From positions 23,559 to 87,558 of the forward strand of contig CALUQN010000005.1 of NCBI GenBank assembly GCA_944322945.1: a stretch of 64,000 nucleotides of DNA, written 5' to 3'. Positions within the stretch are counted from its first letter, which is position 1. Every line of letters begins with the position of its first letter. A program made the translations under genes and the position numbers. Shown piece after piece: positions 16,793-25,276 of this stretch. Source of the stretch: Candidatus Gastranaerophilales bacterium. GTDB lineage: Bacteria > Cyanobacteriota > Vampirovibrionia > Gastranaerophilales > Gastranaerophilaceae. Under the pieces are notes generated by a model. That model made no database searches. It had not been told where the DNA came from and was given only the letters and a program-made list of their open reading frames with translations.

Positions 16793-17524
16793 TTAAGCTG
16801 TATGCCAGTTGATTATATCAGCATTATTAGCCTCTAAAAATTCGTTGCATTCTTTGAATGGTCTGAAATCAGTATCCTTAAAAGCAGGAACTTCGCCATC
16901 ACAAATAGACTTAGTACAAGCCTGATAGTTATTTGACGGATGAGAAGAACGCAAGATTTTAACAAATGGATATTTTTCTTGATAATCTTTTCCTTTATAA
17001 ACTAGAGCTTTCAGTTCATTTGCCTTTGCACCCCATAACATGACTACTAAAGGTTGTTTATTCTTGGTCTTTACTTCAAGAAGTCTAGATATTACATGAT
17101 TTACAAAATTACGCCAAGCATTTATATGGAAGTCCTGATTATCAGGTGCAAAAGTTAAGGCAGTATTGAGTAACAAAACACCCTGCTTTTTCCAAGCTGA
17201 CAAATTTGTATAACTGTTATCAATTCCTACATCTTCCTTGATTTTACGAAAGATATTTAGTAATGAATCCTCCGCAGGAATTTCACCGTTATTGTAAGAA
17301 AATGCAAGCCCATGAGCTTTTGCCTCATCAGGGTAAGGGTCTTGACCGATAATCAACACTTTAACATCCTGCGGTCTTAATCCGTCAAATGCGTTAAATA
17401 TATCTCCTTGACTTGGTCTTGCACATTCATTGATACATTTCTGAATTTCAGATGTAAAAAGTTCTTCTACTTCCTGCCTTGTAAACCAATCATTCTTAAT
17501 CAATATTTCTTTCAGAGCTTCCAT
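16793..17524 (-). CDS. ung: Uracil-DNA glycosylase, family 1
   Basis: Excises uracil from DNA. The 243-residue protein has the water-activating loop GQDPYPDEAKAHGLAF (catalytic D62), LLLNTALTF, and the intercalation loop LRSSHPSNNY with catalytic H195. The usual GQDPYH reads GQDPYP, and HPSPLS reads HPSNNY, both tolerated variants. It lies inside the tRNA-Ser element on the opposite strand from most element genes. It may be a repair cargo or protect element DNA. Whether the chromosome has a second ung cannot be seen here. Confidence 0.9.
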   Translation of the reverse strand: MEALKEILIKNDWFTRQEVEELFTSEIQKCINECARPSQGDIFNAFDGLRPQDVKVLIIGQDPYPDEAKAHGLAFSYNNGEIPAEDSLLNIFRKIKEDVGIDNSYTNLSAWKKQGVLLLNTALTFAPDNQDFHINAWRNFVNHVISRLLEVKTKNKQPLVVMLWGAKANELKALVYKGKDYQEKYPFVKILRSSHPSNNYQACTKSICDGEVPAFKDTDFRPFKECNEFLEANNADIINWHTA

Positions 17525-17689
17525 AACTTCCTTTCTTCTGTTCTAGAACTTAGAGGCTTCATACAAACATGTTTTACTACTTCTGTGAATATCTTAACGC
17601 ATTACAGTGGTAAATGCAAGTTTGATTGCAACTCTTGCGGTCTGTTTTAAAAGGATGAAATCACTTATTATTAAACAACGAGGGCGGTA

Positions 17690-18013
17690 ATGGAAAATAA
17701 TCTAGAAATAAAAAAATTATTAGGACAACGGATTAAAGAATTACGGACTAGAAAAGGTCTTACACAGGAACAGCTTACAGAAAAGCTCAACATAGGACAG
17801 AGAACACTATCCAAAATTGAAAGAGGTAATGCCTTTGTTTCTGCTGAAACACTAGCCAAATTATTAACTGCCCTTGATATTGGAATTGATGAACTGTTTA
17901 ACTTCGGCTACCTGCAAGAAAAAGAAATCTTAAAAGAAGAATTAATTAACGCTATTCGTGATGAACAAGTTGACATTGAAACCCTCTACAGGATATACAA
18001 GGCGTTGAAATAA
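17690..18013 (+). CDS. XRE-family transcription regulator
   Basis: A 107-residue Cro/CI-type regulator. The HTH occupies residues about 12-65 (LGQRIKELRTRKGLTQEQLT, TLSKIERGNAFVSAETLAKL). The short C-terminus (EKEILKEELINAIRDEQVDI) may dimerise. Next to the Xis-like and replication genes, it is the likely repressor of element excision or replication. It is divergent from ung, with about 165 bases of shared upstream region. Confidence 0.85.
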   Translation: MENNLEIKKLLGQRIKELRTRKGLTQEQLTEKLNIGQRTLSKIERGNAFVSAETLAKLLTALDIGIDELFNFGYLQEKEILKEELINAIRDEQVDIETLYRIYKALK

Positions 18014-18047
18014 ACCCTGCCTCTAACATACAAGATTATAATATTGG

Positions 18048-18083
18048 AATGCACTTGCAAAATATTTACAGGTGCATTTCTTT
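18048..18083 (+). terminator. Terminator after the XRE gene
   Basis: AATGCACTTG pairs with CAGGTGCATT across an AT-rich loop and is followed by TCTTTAT. A moderate intrinsic terminator. Confidence 0.6.
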
Positions 18084-18339
18084 ATGTACTTATTTCACCA
18101 TAGACCACGGAATTATACTCACTTTAAGGTTAAGCAGGAAATAGTTGCCATTTTAAAAGTTACCAACATAAAATCGTGGAAATTTATAAGGGAAATGTAA
18201 AAAAATTGTTACAAAGCTCGCCACCGGAACTATTTCCTTCGCGAGCGGAAACGCTTGTACTGCAAGGGTATTCTGGATTGAAATTCTTGAAATATCTGTT
18301 ATCCTGAGGATGCAGGTATTAATTATAAGGAGAAATCAA
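18084..18339. promoter_or_regulatory. Control region before the Xis-like gene
   Basis: No gene is seen in these 256 bases. An inverted repeat GCTCGC (18216-18221) and GCGAGC (18241-18246) encloses a GGAACTATTTCC-type inner dyad, so a structured operator or origin is possible. The regulatory gene lies upstream and the excision and replication genes downstream. Confidence 0.4.
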
Positions 18340-18573
18340 ATGAATAAAGAAATTGACATCCCTTGCATGATAACAATAAATGAAGCAGCACAAATTGTCA
18401 AGCTCGCAAAATATCACATCCGACAGTTGGTTTTGCAAGGCAAGGTTAAATATGTCAAGACTGGGCGAAAATATTTGCTCAATCTCGACAGTTTAGTTAA
18501 TTACTTAAAAAATGGCGATACAGAAGAAAGGAGTGAAAATCATGACAAAAACATTAGACGAATTAAAGCGTAA
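18340..18573 (+). CDS. Excisionase-like small HTH protein
   Basis: A 77-residue protein with a MerR/excisionase-type winged HTH: MITINEAAQIVKLAKYHIRQ, then GKVKYVKTGRKYLLNLDSLV. Such proteins bend the att sites and steer the integrase toward excision, or bind an origin. The ATG at 18340 follows AAGGAG. The gene overlaps the next replication gene by 32 bases, which indicates co-translation. Confidence 0.75.
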   Translation: MNKEIDIPCMITINEAAQIVKLAKYHIRQLVLQGKVKYVKTGRKYLLNLDSLVNYLKNGDTEERSENHDKNIRRIKA

Positions 18574-20641
18574 GTACAAATTTATTTTAGCAGACTTCAA
18601 GAAAAGTGGTATAAATAAATCAACAATCTTGGATTATGTGAAAGAAGGTTATCTCTCTGAAGCGGATGACTACTGGCAATTAAATTACCCCGCATTATAT
18701 GCAAATTACAAAACGGATTACTATAACAGGCGGTTAAAAAATCCCGAGTATGGTAAGGGTAAGTACATAAAACCAGCAGGCAAGCCATCGCAAATTTTTA
18801 GACCTTTACATCTTTCGATTTCAATGTTAAAAGACCCGACAATGCCTATAATAATAACAGAGGGTGACAAAAAAGCGATTAAAGCAGTACAAGAAGGTTT
18901 CCCTTGTCTTTCGCTTGGCGGAGTATGGGGTTGGAAATGTAAAGCAGACACTATAGATTTAGAAGAAAATCCTGAATGGGAGTTAATTGCTGATATCATA
19001 CCCGATTTAGTGCAGGCTGATTTCAAAGACAAGGAAGTAATACTATGCTATGACAATGATATGTACCATAATCTAAAAGTCAAACAGGCTCTATGTTCAC
19101 TAGCAAACTATCTTAAAAGCGAAAAGGGTGCTAAAGTAAAACTTATATTTCTGCCAAAAGGCAAAGCTAAAGGGCTGGATGACTTCTTAGTTGCATACGG
19201 GGCAGATGAATTTCAAAAGTTACTTGATAAGGCAGAATTTATTACACTAGAAAAAATTCAAAACAAACTATCATGTAAAAAAGAAATTGCAAAGTTTCCG
19301 GTAGAAGTATTCCCTGAACCTGTAAAAGATTTAATTCTAGAACTGCATAAGCGAATGGATGCACCTATAGAGTATATAGCATGCACATTTCTTATAGTAG
19401 CAAGTATTCTTATGGACGGACATTATGCCATTAATGTAAATCCTGGAACAAATTGGATTGAACATCCGATTTTATGGTTGGCATTAATTGGTAATCCGTC
19501 ACAGAAGAAAACCCCTTGTTTAAAAATAGGTAAAGATATTCTTAATGAATATGACCTGATTTTACGGACAAATTATGAAACCGACATAAACGACTATAAT
19601 CACAAAAAGGATTCTTACAAAATACAACTAGAAAAATACAAAAAGGCAATTAAAAACAATGAAAATCCAGGGGAGTTACCTATAGAACCTGAAAAACCGC
19701 AAAGACCCAGGTTGATGACCCAAGATATAACAAAAGAGTCTTTGGCTTATCTTATGGATATAAATAGCAAAATGCATTTAGGTTTAGCCATATTTGTTGA
19801 TGAATTGGCTTTCTTTTTAAAAAGCTGGAATCAATATAAGCGTGGTGGTAATGATATGGAATATTTCTTGGCTTCTTGGGCAAGAGAACGGCAAAACATT
19901 GTCCGCAAAAGTGATAAGTCAGATTACACATTTGACGCCAGTCATAACATAATTGGTACTATTCAACCAAAAGTGCTGTATGAAACACTTTTTGGCAAAG
20001 GCATTGATTGCTATAACGGAATGATTGAAAGGTGGTTATACTGCTGTAGCAACTACAAAGAAACAGGTATTCTATATAATTCTGATAAAGATTATGACAT
20101 TTCCGTTTTTACGGACATTTGTCGAAAAATCTTTACAAATGCTGTATTACATCCTGAAACTGTTAATATGTATCAATTTGATAGTGAAGCTAAAAAAGCC
20201 TTTGAGGATTTTAGGACTAAAATAGTACAACTGAAAAAATCAGGTAAATGTGATGATATAACTCAATCATATCTTGAAAAACAAACCAGATATGTTGCAC
20301 GGCTTGCCCTAATACTTCATGGCATACATAGCCTTGAAGAAAAATTTGTTACGGATTTAGATGTTTATAACGCAATAAAGCTGTGTCATTACTTTATAAG
20401 CTGTTTTAAAGTAATGACAGACAATAAGCTTAATTATGATGAACAAGAGGAATGTGCATTGAACTTTTTTAAGCGTAAAAATTTAAAAACAGTTTCACCA
20501 ACGGAATTATTCCGCAATAATAAAACTAAAATCAAAGATATTAAAACAGCACAGGTTACTTTAGAAGGGCTTGCACGCAAAGGATATGGGCGAATGATAA
20601 AGGCTAAAAATGGAGTGTCGTTCGTGTATTACGGAAGTTAG
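18542..20641 (+). CDS. TOPRIM/DUF3987 replication protein of the element
   Basis: A 699-residue protein with a primase-helicase-like layout. The N-terminal part (about 90-215) has a DUF3854/TOPRIM pattern (PIIITEGDKKAIKAVQEGFP, EVILCYDNDM). The C-terminal part (about 255-600) matches DUF3987, with a P-loop-like segment LIGNPSQKKTPCL. Such proteins act as replication initiators on phage satellites and integrative plasmids. The start at 18542 is set by AAAGGAG; the earlier ATG at 18512 lies within the Xis-like gene. A strong terminator follows. Confidence 0.75.
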   Translation: MTKTLDELKRKYKFILADFKKSGINKSTILDYVKEGYLSEADDYWQLNYPALYANYKTDYYNRRLKNPEYGKGKYIKPAGKPSQIFRPLHLSISMLKDPTMPIIITEGDKKAIKAVQEGFPCLSLGGVWGWKCKADTIDLEENPEWELIADIIPDLVQADFKDKEVILCYDNDMYHNLKVKQALCSLANYLKSEKGAKVKLIFLPKGKAKGLDDFLVAYGADEFQKLLDKAEFITLEKIQNKLSCKKEIAKFPVEVFPEPVKDLILELHKRMDAPIEYIACTFLIVASILMDGHYAINVNPGTNWIEHPILWLALIGNPSQKKTPCLKIGKDILNEYDLILRTNYETDINDYNHKKDSYKIQLEKYKKAIKNNENPGELPIEPEKPQRPRLMTQDITKESLAYLMDINSKMHLGLAIFVDELAFFLKSWNQYKRGGNDMEYFLASWARERQNIVRKSDKSDYTFDASHNIIGTIQPKVLYETLFGKGIDCYNGMIERWLYCCSNYKETGILYNSDKDYDISVFTDICRKIFTNAVLHPETVNMYQFDSEAKKAFEDFRTKIVQLKKSGKCDDITQSYLEKQTRYVARLALILHGIHSLEEKFVTDLDVYNAIKLCHYFISCFKVMTDNKLNYDEQEECALNFFKRKNLKTVSPTELFRNNKTKIKDIKTAQVTLEGLARKGYGRMIKAKNGVSFVYYGS

Positions 20642-20649
20642 ACTATGGT

Positions 20650-20690
20650 GCAGGGTAACACCTTAAAACTGTTGCCCTGCATTCTTTTTT
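20650..20690 (+). terminator. Terminator after the replication gene
   Basis: GCAGGGTAACA pairs with TGTTGCCCTGC (single bulge) across CCTTAAAAC and is followed by ATTCTTTTTT. Confidence 0.8.
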
Positions 20691-20754
20691 AAGAAAATGA
20701 GGCTTGGATTTATGAAAAAGGGAGATAATAAAAAATGATAAGAAGGAAAATAAA

Positions 20755-22128
20755 ATGGCATTTTACGAAAAAATTTCAGATTATACATATAGATTGACAG
20801 TTTGTCAGGGGTACGACTCCAAAGGCAAAAAATTACGCAAAAGAAAAACAATTAAATTAGACGAAACATTAACCGCAAAGCAGGCTGAAAAAGAGCTTAA
20901 CCGTCAAATGGTGATGTTTGAAAACGAAGTCTTGAACGGAGTTTACTTAGACGGCGAAAAAATCACATTTGAAGCCTTTACACAAAGGTGGTTAGAAGAT
21001 TACGCAGAAAAACATCTGACACTTACAACATTACAATCGTATAAAATCATGCTTAAACGGATTTTGCCTGCTATCGGACACATTAAACTCGGTAAATTAC
21101 AGCCTCATCACTTGATACAGTTTTACAACAATCTTGATGAAGCAGGAGTGAGATTAGACGGTAGGTTTACTCCTACCAAAGCCCTGATAAAATATCTCGA
21201 GCCTTTGACAATTTCTCATATAATCAAAACTACAGGCATATCGTCTAAAACTTGCAGAAGGTTAAAGACAGGCATGGCAACAAATTACAGTACCGCTCAA
21301 AAGCTCTGTAATTGCTATAAATTAGATTTCAACAGAATGTTCAAGGGTAATTCAGAAAAGAAACTGAATAGAAAAACAATCAAAAATCATCATATTGTAA
21401 TTCATTCAATACTTTCAACTGCTGTTGATTTGAATATCCTAATGAATAATCCTGCGGAAAGAGCAAAACCGCAAAAAGTAACAAAGTCACATGCTAGATA
21501 TTACAATGATGAACAAGTGGCAGATATGCTCAACTGCTTGAAAAGTGAACCATTAATGTATATGACAATGATTTATCTTGCTATTGATATTGGTTTAAGA
21601 GAGGGTGAGCTAACTGGCTTGAAGTGGGAAGATATAAATTTTGACACCTGTGAAATTAACATCAACAAACAACGGCATTATATTACAGGCTACGGCAATA
21701 TTGAAGGCAGACCGAAAACCGATGCCGGTATTAGAACCGTTACAGCCTCAAAAACTGTAATATCACTCTTGAAAGAATACAAAAAGCAACAGAACGAAAA
21801 CAGACTTAAATTCGGCACAGCTTGGAAAAACGGTCAATATGTATTCCTGCATGAGGACGGCAGTCCGATAGGCACACAGTTGCCATATAAGTGGTTTACA
21901 AAATTCTTAAACCGCCATAACTTACCGAAAATAACATTCCACCAACTCCGCCACACAAACGCAAGCCTGCTAATTTCATCAGGTGAGGACATTGTAACCG
22001 TAAGCGGTCGCCTCGGACACGCTGACAAAAATGTAACCCTGAACACTTACTCTCACATAATTAAATCAAAAGAAGCACAGGTCGCTAATAAAATGGATGA
22101 GTTTTATGCAAATTTGAAAATATTTTAA
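20755..22128 (+). CDS. Tyrosine integrase with inserted HTH-like domain
   Basis: Site-specific recombinase that integrates the element at tRNA-Ser. The 457-residue protein has an N-terminal arm-binding domain (about 1-60), a SAM-like core-binding domain (about 70-235) and a catalytic domain. Catalytic residues visible are R282 (GLREGEL), K321, H396 and R399 (FHQLRHTNAS), H422 (LGHADKN) and Y432 (LNTYSH). The core-binding domain is interrupted at about residues 140-203 by a segment resembling a small HTH (TISHIIKTTGISSKTCRRLK). It lies about 2.8 kb from attR, with cargo genes in between. Confidence 0.95.
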   Translation: MAFYEKISDYTYRLTVCQGYDSKGKKLRKRKTIKLDETLTAKQAEKELNRQMVMFENEVLNGVYLDGEKITFEAFTQRWLEDYAEKHLTLTTLQSYKIMLKRILPAIGHIKLGKLQPHHLIQFYNNLDEAGVRLDGRFTPTKALIKYLEPLTISHIIKTTGISSKTCRRLKTGMATNYSTAQKLCNCYKLDFNRMFKGNSEKKLNRKTIKNHHIVIHSILSTAVDLNILMNNPAERAKPQKVTKSHARYYNDEQVADMLNCLKSEPLMYMTMIYLAIDIGLREGELTGLKWEDINFDTCEININKQRHYITGYGNIEGRPKTDAGIRTVTASKTVISLLKEYKKQQNENRLKFGTAWKNGQYVFLHEDGSPIGTQLPYKWFTKFLNRHNLPKITFHQLRHTNASLLISSGEDIVTVSGRLGHADKNVTLNTYSHIIKSKEAQVANKMDEFYANLKIF

Positions 22129-22182
22129 TATTTTACATTTTACACTTTAATTAAATTCTTTTTTATAAGTATAATAAAGAAA

Positions 22183-23976
22183 ATGTGCAATACTATAATT
22201 AAAACATTAAATGAATTTTATAACTATGTTGATGCAAATGTATTTAAACATACAGATGCTTTAAATCTTAAAATTGATATTGACAAATTGGGAGAAGTAG
22301 AAAAACATCAAGTTCAATTAATAGTTGATTGTCTTAAATACACAATTCAAGCTGGTAAATTAAGACCATTTTTTACCGATGCAAACGGAAATACTTATCC
22401 TGATATTAAAAATTTAACAGATAATGATGTCAGCTATTTATTAAATTATTTAAATGTATCTCAAAATCTTTATATAAAGTCGAAAATTAATCATTTTTTG
22501 TTTATAAAGGCAAAGTGTAAAAATAAAATAAGTTTTGCAAATACTGCAATAGATGCATACTTTGAACTTTTTAATCAGTATTTAATTAATGAATATGATA
22601 CTTGGTTAGAATTATCATATATCTTTAAAAATCTTACAGATTTAGTTTTTAAGGCTAGCTATAAAATCAACGAATTGAAACAATTATCAATAAATATTGT
22701 AAAAACATCTAATAAAAATGTTTTAATTAGAGAGGCTATAGAATTTTTAATCGAAAAAGTTAAGAAGAAAAAATTTGATAAATCCGTTTTAAAAGGATTT
22801 ATAAATATTTGTAAAACAAAAATTAAAAATTCTGGAGATAATATAAATTGGGCTGAAGGTTTTATTGAATTAGGTAGAAAAATTAGTCGGATAAAAAAGG
22901 GTAGTCTACGCCAATGGGATTTATTGCAGGCAAAAGCTTATGAAAAAGAGATGAAAAAAGCTCAACAATTAAATAATAATGGTATTGTTGCTGCTTCTTG
23001 GTGTAAGGATGCTATCACATATTACAAAAAGGCAAAAAATAAAAATAAAGCTGATAAATTGTTTAAAAAATATGGTGATTTATGTAGAACTGTACAATAT
23101 GCAACAATAGATTGTCCACCTTATGATTTACAAGCTGATATTGATAAATTAAAATCATTTATTGATGAATCGAACAATTTAGATGTTCTTTATGAAATAA
23201 TTTATGATTTTATTCCAAAATATGAAAATAATAAAAAGACTGCTCAAAATATTCTTGCAAAGTCCTCATTAACTAATTTTTGTTCCAGTGTATACACAGA
23301 TATCTATGGACAGGTTGTAGGATACTCAAGTACAGATGAAGAGAATTTTAAACATGAGCTATGGAATGTATACAAAGTAAGTTTTAATTTTAGTTCAATT
23401 TTATTATTTCATTATATACAATACGCATTAAAAACAAATAAACTTAATGCAGGCTTGTTAATAGAATATTTAAAGACAACTTGGTTAGGTAGTCTTATTA
23501 GAAAGACATTACCTGAAAATCAAATTCTCTCATATCAGTGGTTAGAACATATTGAACAACCTATCATTAGTTATTTTAGCAAACAACAAAAATATTTATA
23601 TGATAACAATTTCAGATTAACTTTTATAAATGAAGTTGATAGTTTAACTTTAAAAATAGAAGGAATTTTAAGAGATTTAGTTGAATTCGCACATATAGAA
23701 GGCTTTTCTGTTAGAAAATTTGTAAATGATAAAGAGGAACGTCAGATTTCAAACTGGAAGAGTATTAATGAATTACTATGGGATTGCAATATTTTAAAGA
23801 TTTTAAATGAAGATGATGTCTGGTTTATGAGATATTTTTTAACTGACTACTTAGATGTTCGAAATAATATTGCCCATTGTTTAATTTTGAATCCTTATCA
23901 GGAACAATATTACTACGGTTTTCAATGGTTATTAATTATCATATTAAGATTGTCAAAGTATCTAAAATTAAAGTAA
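22183..23976 (+). CDS. DUF4209-like protein with RNxxAH motif (putative HEPN RNase cargo)
   Basis: A 597-residue, Lys/Asn-rich, strongly AT-rich gene. The N-terminal half is mostly helical without recognisable motifs. The C-terminal 60 residues carry YLDVRNNIAHCLIL with R560, N561 and H565. This RNxxAH pattern is typical of DUF4209-type proteins and of HEPN ribonucleases (Rx4-6H). Such proteins are often in defence islands and are thought to kill or stall infected cells by RNA cleavage; the function here is inference. It sits between the integrase and attR, the usual cargo position, and is followed 55 bases later by a membrane protein gene. Confidence 0.55.
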   Translation: MCNTIIKTLNEFYNYVDANVFKHTDALNLKIDIDKLGEVEKHQVQLIVDCLKYTIQAGKLRPFFTDANGNTYPDIKNLTDNDVSYLLNYLNVSQNLYIKSKINHFLFIKAKCKNKISFANTAIDAYFELFNQYLINEYDTWLELSYIFKNLTDLVFKASYKINELKQLSINIVKTSNKNVLIREAIEFLIEKVKKKKFDKSVLKGFINICKTKIKNSGDNINWAEGFIELGRKISRIKKGSLRQWDLLQAKAYEKEMKKAQQLNNNGIVAASWCKDAITYYKKAKNKNKADKLFKKYGDLCRTVQYATIDCPPYDLQADIDKLKSFIDESNNLDVLYEIIYDFIPKYENNKKTAQNILAKSSLTNFCSSVYTDIYGQVVGYSSTDEENFKHELWNVYKVSFNFSSILLFHYIQYALKTNKLNAGLLIEYLKTTWLGSLIRKTLPENQILSYQWLEHIEQPIISYFSKQQKYLYDNNFRLTFINEVDSLTLKIEGILRDLVEFAHIEGFSVRKFVNDKEERQISNWKSINELLWDCNILKILNEDDVWFMRYFLTDYLDVRNNIAHCLILNPYQEQYYYGFQWLLIIILRLSKYLKLK

Positions 23977-24031
23977 TTCAGATAATTTTAATTACTTTGT
24001 ATTATAATTTTATAAAATAAAGTAGGTTTTA

Positions 24032-24778
24032 ATGTTAGATTTTATTTTAAATACGGCTAAAACAACTCCTAATATAAACTTGTGGCAGGTGGCAACACCA
24101 TTTATAACGGCTATTGCTTCTTTTGGAGCTGTGTATTTTGGAGCTTGGCTAACTGATAAAAGGCGAGAAAAGGAACAACATAAAATAAACATTAATAAAG
24201 CAATAATATTGCATACTTTAATTGAATTGCAAGCACCTGCTTTAATCGATTATCGAGATAAAACTTTAATACCAAAACTTAAAGCCATAAATTTAGGAAA
24301 TTTAACTGTAGCAACTGAAAAATATCCATTTTCTTCATGGTTATTACCTGTTAACATTAAAGATTATGACTTTTTGATTAATACAAGCAAGGGTGCTATG
24401 AGTGCTTTAAATCAAGTTTTACAATATGAAGAAAAACTAAACAATACGATATTAACTTTTGATAATTTCTCATTAACGGATGACGAAAAGAAAGCCATAA
24501 ATTGTTTAGAAATACATATAATAAAAGTTAAAAGTATAATTGAAACATTGTATGATACTTGTGATAGTTTGATTTATTTTTCGCTTTTATTGCATAGGTA
24601 CTTAACTTATATGCTTAGCGAAATATACAAAGAAAAAATCACTTGTTCTGATAAACTCATGGGAATAAATCTTGTAGCAGAGGCAAAAAATGACAAAATT
24701 AAATTAGATTGGTTAAGAATGTTACCTAAAGACTGGGACAATGCCAGAATTTACAAAGAACAAAATAATAAAGTTTAG
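24032..24778 (+). CDS. Membrane-anchored helical protein next to the DUF4209-like gene
   Basis: A 248-residue protein of unknown function. One membrane segment near residues 17-40 (ATPFITAIASFGAVYFGAWL) is followed by a charged stretch (TDKRREKEQHK) and a long helical cytoplasmic region. The layout is like the unrelated-looking protein at 37697-38245 inside the restriction operon. The stop at 24778 touches the 17-bp direct repeat at the element's right end. It may be a partner of the DUF4209-like protein. Confidence 0.5.
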   Translation: MLDFILNTAKTTPNINLWQVATPFITAIASFGAVYFGAWLTDKRREKEQHKININKAIILHTLIELQAPALIDYRDKTLIPKLKAINLGNLTVATEKYPFSSWLLPVNIKDYDFLINTSKGAMSALNQVLQYEEKLNNTILTFDNFSLTDDEKKAINCLEIHIIKVKSIIETLYDTCDSLIYFSLLLHRYLTYMLSEIYKEKITCSDKLMGINLVAEAKNDKIKLDWLRMLPKDWDNARIYKEQNNKV

Positions 24779-24912
24779 GGGACTAAAAAGGGACTAATTT
24801 TACAAATAGTCCCTAAAAATTATTAAAAGTTACCAAAAGAACAAACTTCCAAGATTGAATAATACTGGAGGTTACGGGATAAAATTTGAAACTACAAATA
24901 GCAGAAATATTT
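24778..24912. promoter_or_regulatory. Right-end arm region of the element
   Basis: GGGACTAAAAAGGGACT at 24778-24794 repeats the left-end motif of 13665-13681. An inverted copy TAGTCCCTAAAAA follows at about 24807. Together with the attR core this looks like the integrase arm-binding region. Confidence 0.6.
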
Positions 24913-24933
24913 GTTCGAATCCCACCTCCTCCT
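24913..24933 (+). mobile_element. attR core of the integrative element
   Basis: Exact 21-bp copy of tRNA-Ser positions 13556-13576. The downstream chromosome reads AATAAAAACGGG, without CCA. This is what the uninterrupted tRNA gene would have had next to its discriminator base. Confidence 0.85.
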
Positions 24934-24940
24934 AATAAAA

Positions 24941-24971
24941 ACGGGCTGAGTTTTTCTCAGACCCGTTTTTA
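24941..24971 (+). terminator. Original terminator of the tRNA-Ser gene
   Basis: ACGGGCTGAG-TTTTT-CTCAGACCCGT followed by TTTTTA. Directly downstream of attR, so it probably ended the tRNA transcript before integration. Confidence 0.75.
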
Positions 24972-25199
24972 TTGTAAAGAAACAGGACAATACAGAAAAA
25001 GGGAACTTGCCTCAAAGCCCCTCTGAGTAAAGAAATTTTAGAATAATTTAGGGTTACAGAAAAGTCCGGTATGTCCGATTTTAGGGACTATTATACTCAT
25101 AAATATATAAAAAGTTTGTAATAATATGCCCTAAAACCTTATTTCTGTAAGATAGCACCCGAATACAAAAATAGGACTTTTACTATCAAAAAAGTAACA
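24972..25199. other. Gap between the integrative element and the Mu-like remnant
   Basis: AT-rich sequence without a convincing gene. It contains TTTTAGGGACTATTA at about 25078, similar to the arm-type GGGACT motif, and nothing else recognised. Confidence 0.35.
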
Positions 25200-25273
25200 T
25201 GAGTTCCGTAAAAAATATTTTTCTGCCGCAAAACGGAACCATAACGGAACTTTTTTGCGGAACCAAACGGAAC
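25200..25273. repeat. Cluster of ACGGAAC sites at the left end of the Mu-like remnant
   Basis: Five copies of ACGGAAC or GCGGAAC in both orientations: 25203-25209 (inverted), 25233-25239, 25244-25250, 25257-25263 and 25267-25273. The outermost base pair reads TG (TGAGTTCCGT from 25200), as in Mu-type transposon ends. They are probably transposase-binding sites. Confidence 0.6.
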
Positions 25274-25276
25274 TGA

